The notes beneath the pieces are model-generated. The model worked only from the letters and a program-made list of their open reading frames with translations. It had not been told where the DNA came from and did no database searches. The position numbers were made by a program, and so were the translations under genes. A stretch of 25,538 nt of DNA from Lachnospiraceae bacterium UBA5895 (GTDB lineage Bacteria > Bacillota > Clostridia > Lachnospirales > Lachnospiraceae). This document shows, in pieces, positions 24,660 to 25,538 of the stretch; position 1 is the first letter of the stretch, and each line of letters begins with the position of its first letter. The DNA lies in NCBI GenBank assembly GCA_002431915.1, contig DJEP01000082.1, forward strand, positions 1 to 25,538, given 5' to 3'.

Positions 24660-25538
24660 CTAGTTGGTAATAACCTGCTCGGTCTCTTTGTCGAATACGT
24701 GAATCTTCTCAACATCCAGAGCGAACTTAACGGTATCGCCGGGTCTTGCAGTGGTACGAGAATCTACTCTTGCGGTCATAGGGAACTCGTCAAGATCGAA
24801 GTACAGATATACTTCTGCACCAAGTAACTCGTAAACCTTGATGGTAGAGGTAAATACGCTCTGAGGAGAGGTCTCGATGTACATCTCGGAATCATATACA
24901 TCCTCAGGGCGGATACCGAAGGTAACAACCTTTCCATCATAACCGCCATCGATCAGCTTCTTGGACTTAGCGGGAGGAAGGGGAATGCTGTGACCTGCGA
25001 TTACCAGGTTAGCGATGTCGCCTTCTACCTTAACAGTAGCATCTAAGAAGTTCATCTGCGGAGATCCCATGAATCCTGCTACGAACAGGTTGCAGGGCTT
25101 CTCATACAGGTTCTGAGGAGTATCTACCTGCTGGATAACGCCGTCCTTCATAACAACGATTCTGGTACCAAGGGTCATAGCCTCGGTCTGGTCATGTGTA
25201 ACGTAGATGATGGTGGTGCCCAGTCTCTGATGCAGCTTAGCGATTTCGATACGCATCTGTACACGCAGCTTAGCATCCAGGTTGGACAGAGGCTCATCCA
25301 TCAGGAATACCTTAGGATTACGAACGATTGCACGTCCCATAGCAACACGCTGTCTCTGACCACCGGACAGAGCCTTGGGCTTACGATCAAGCAGGGGAGT
25401 CAGATCCAGGATCTTAGCTGCTTCCTTAACCATCTTATCGATCTGATCCTTGGGAACTTTTCTCAGCTTCAGACCAAATGCCATGTTGTCATATACGGAC
25501 ATATGAGGATACAGCGCGTAGTTCTGGAATACCATTGC
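24660..25538 (-). CDS. msmX: MsmX/UgpC-type sugar ABC transporter ATPase, 5' end outside window
   Basis: Shared ATP-hydrolysing subunit for carbohydrate importers. About 292 codons are visible; the Walker A region lies beyond the right edge. Seen in order are the Q loop VFQNYALYPHMSV, signature LSGGQRQRVAMGRAIVRNP, Walker B VFLMDEPLSNLDAKLR, switch His in YVTHDQTEAM, and the C-terminal OB-like regulatory domain with FGIRPEDVYDSE and a usual-looking end at VITN. The two sugar binding-protein systems in this window show no ATPase gene of their own, and in Bacillus and streptococci MsmX/MsmK proteins serve many importers, so this one probably energises both. Codon use looks highly biased, as expected for a well-expressed gene. 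Confidence 0.95.
   Translation of the reverse strand, partial: AMVFQNYALYPHMSVYDNMAFGLKLRKVPKDQIDKMVKEAAKILDLTPLLDRKPKALSGGQRQRVAMGRAIVRNPKVFLMDEPLSNLDAKLRVQMRIEIAKLHQRLGTTIIYVTHDQTEAMTLGTRIVVMKDGVIQQVDTPQNLYEKPCNLFVAGFMGSPQMNFLDATVKVEGDIANLVIAGHSIPLPPAKSKKLIDGGYDGKVVTFGIRPEDVYDSEMYIETSPQSVFTSTIKVYELLGAEVYLYFDLDEFPMTARVDSRTTARPGDTVKFALDVEKIHVFDKETEQVITN

Overview
The window looks like chromosomal DNA of a gut-type Lachnospiraceae (Clostridia) bacterium. The grounds are the gene repertoire (YesM/YesN-type two-component system, LplABC/YtcQP-type sugar importer, MsmX-type shared ATPase, two GH2 enzymes), strong GGAGG-like ribosome binding sites, a Firmicutes-type SRP RNA next to tadA, and Lachnospiraceae-looking orphan proteins. 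Genus cannot be fixed from sequence alone. Nearly all genes lie on the minus strand; tadA, the SRP RNA and a PflX-type radical SAM gene are on the plus strand.

Left part (1-8300), polysaccharide/oligosaccharide use: a truncated maltodextrin-type binding lipoprotein with its promoter and LacI-type operators; a two-gene operon of an SGNH esterase translationally coupled to a beta-glucuronidase-like GH2 enzyme; an unusual 500-bp intergenic stretch packed with hairpins and a 52-nt periodic degenerate repeat; then glycogen/maltodextrin phosphorylase (glgP) with a long leader that carries two copies of a structured motif, and a LacI-family regulator. A LacI-type operator sits exactly in the spacer of the glgP promoter, and related sequences lie downstream of the binding-protein promoter, so one maltodextrin regulon split by the glucuronidase operon is a reasonable inference.

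Middle part (8300-15413), housekeeping plus inserts: tadA and the SRP RNA, usually close neighbours in Firmicutes, are separated here by two minus-strand polytopic membrane proteins resembling GT-C glycosyltransferases. The SRP RNA and this membrane-protein operon have back-to-back promoters. A PflX-like radical SAM gene, an uncharacterised Lachnospiraceae-type protein and a CdaR/PucR-family regulator follow. The terminator between the last two also holds the ribosome binding site of the downstream gene.

Right part (15452-24460), one long sugar operon: FAD-dependent oxidoreductase, two ABC permeases, a large binding lipoprotein, AraC-type response regulator, sensor histidine kinase and a cytoplasmic GH2 hydrolase, all tightly spaced behind one good promoter. 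It lacks its own ATPase; the MsmX-like ATPase gene just upstream (truncated by the window edge, closed by a strong terminator) is the likely energiser. The logical flow is: extracellular sugar sensed by the kinase, imported by the ABC system, then processed inside the cell by the flavoenzyme and the GH2 enzyme.
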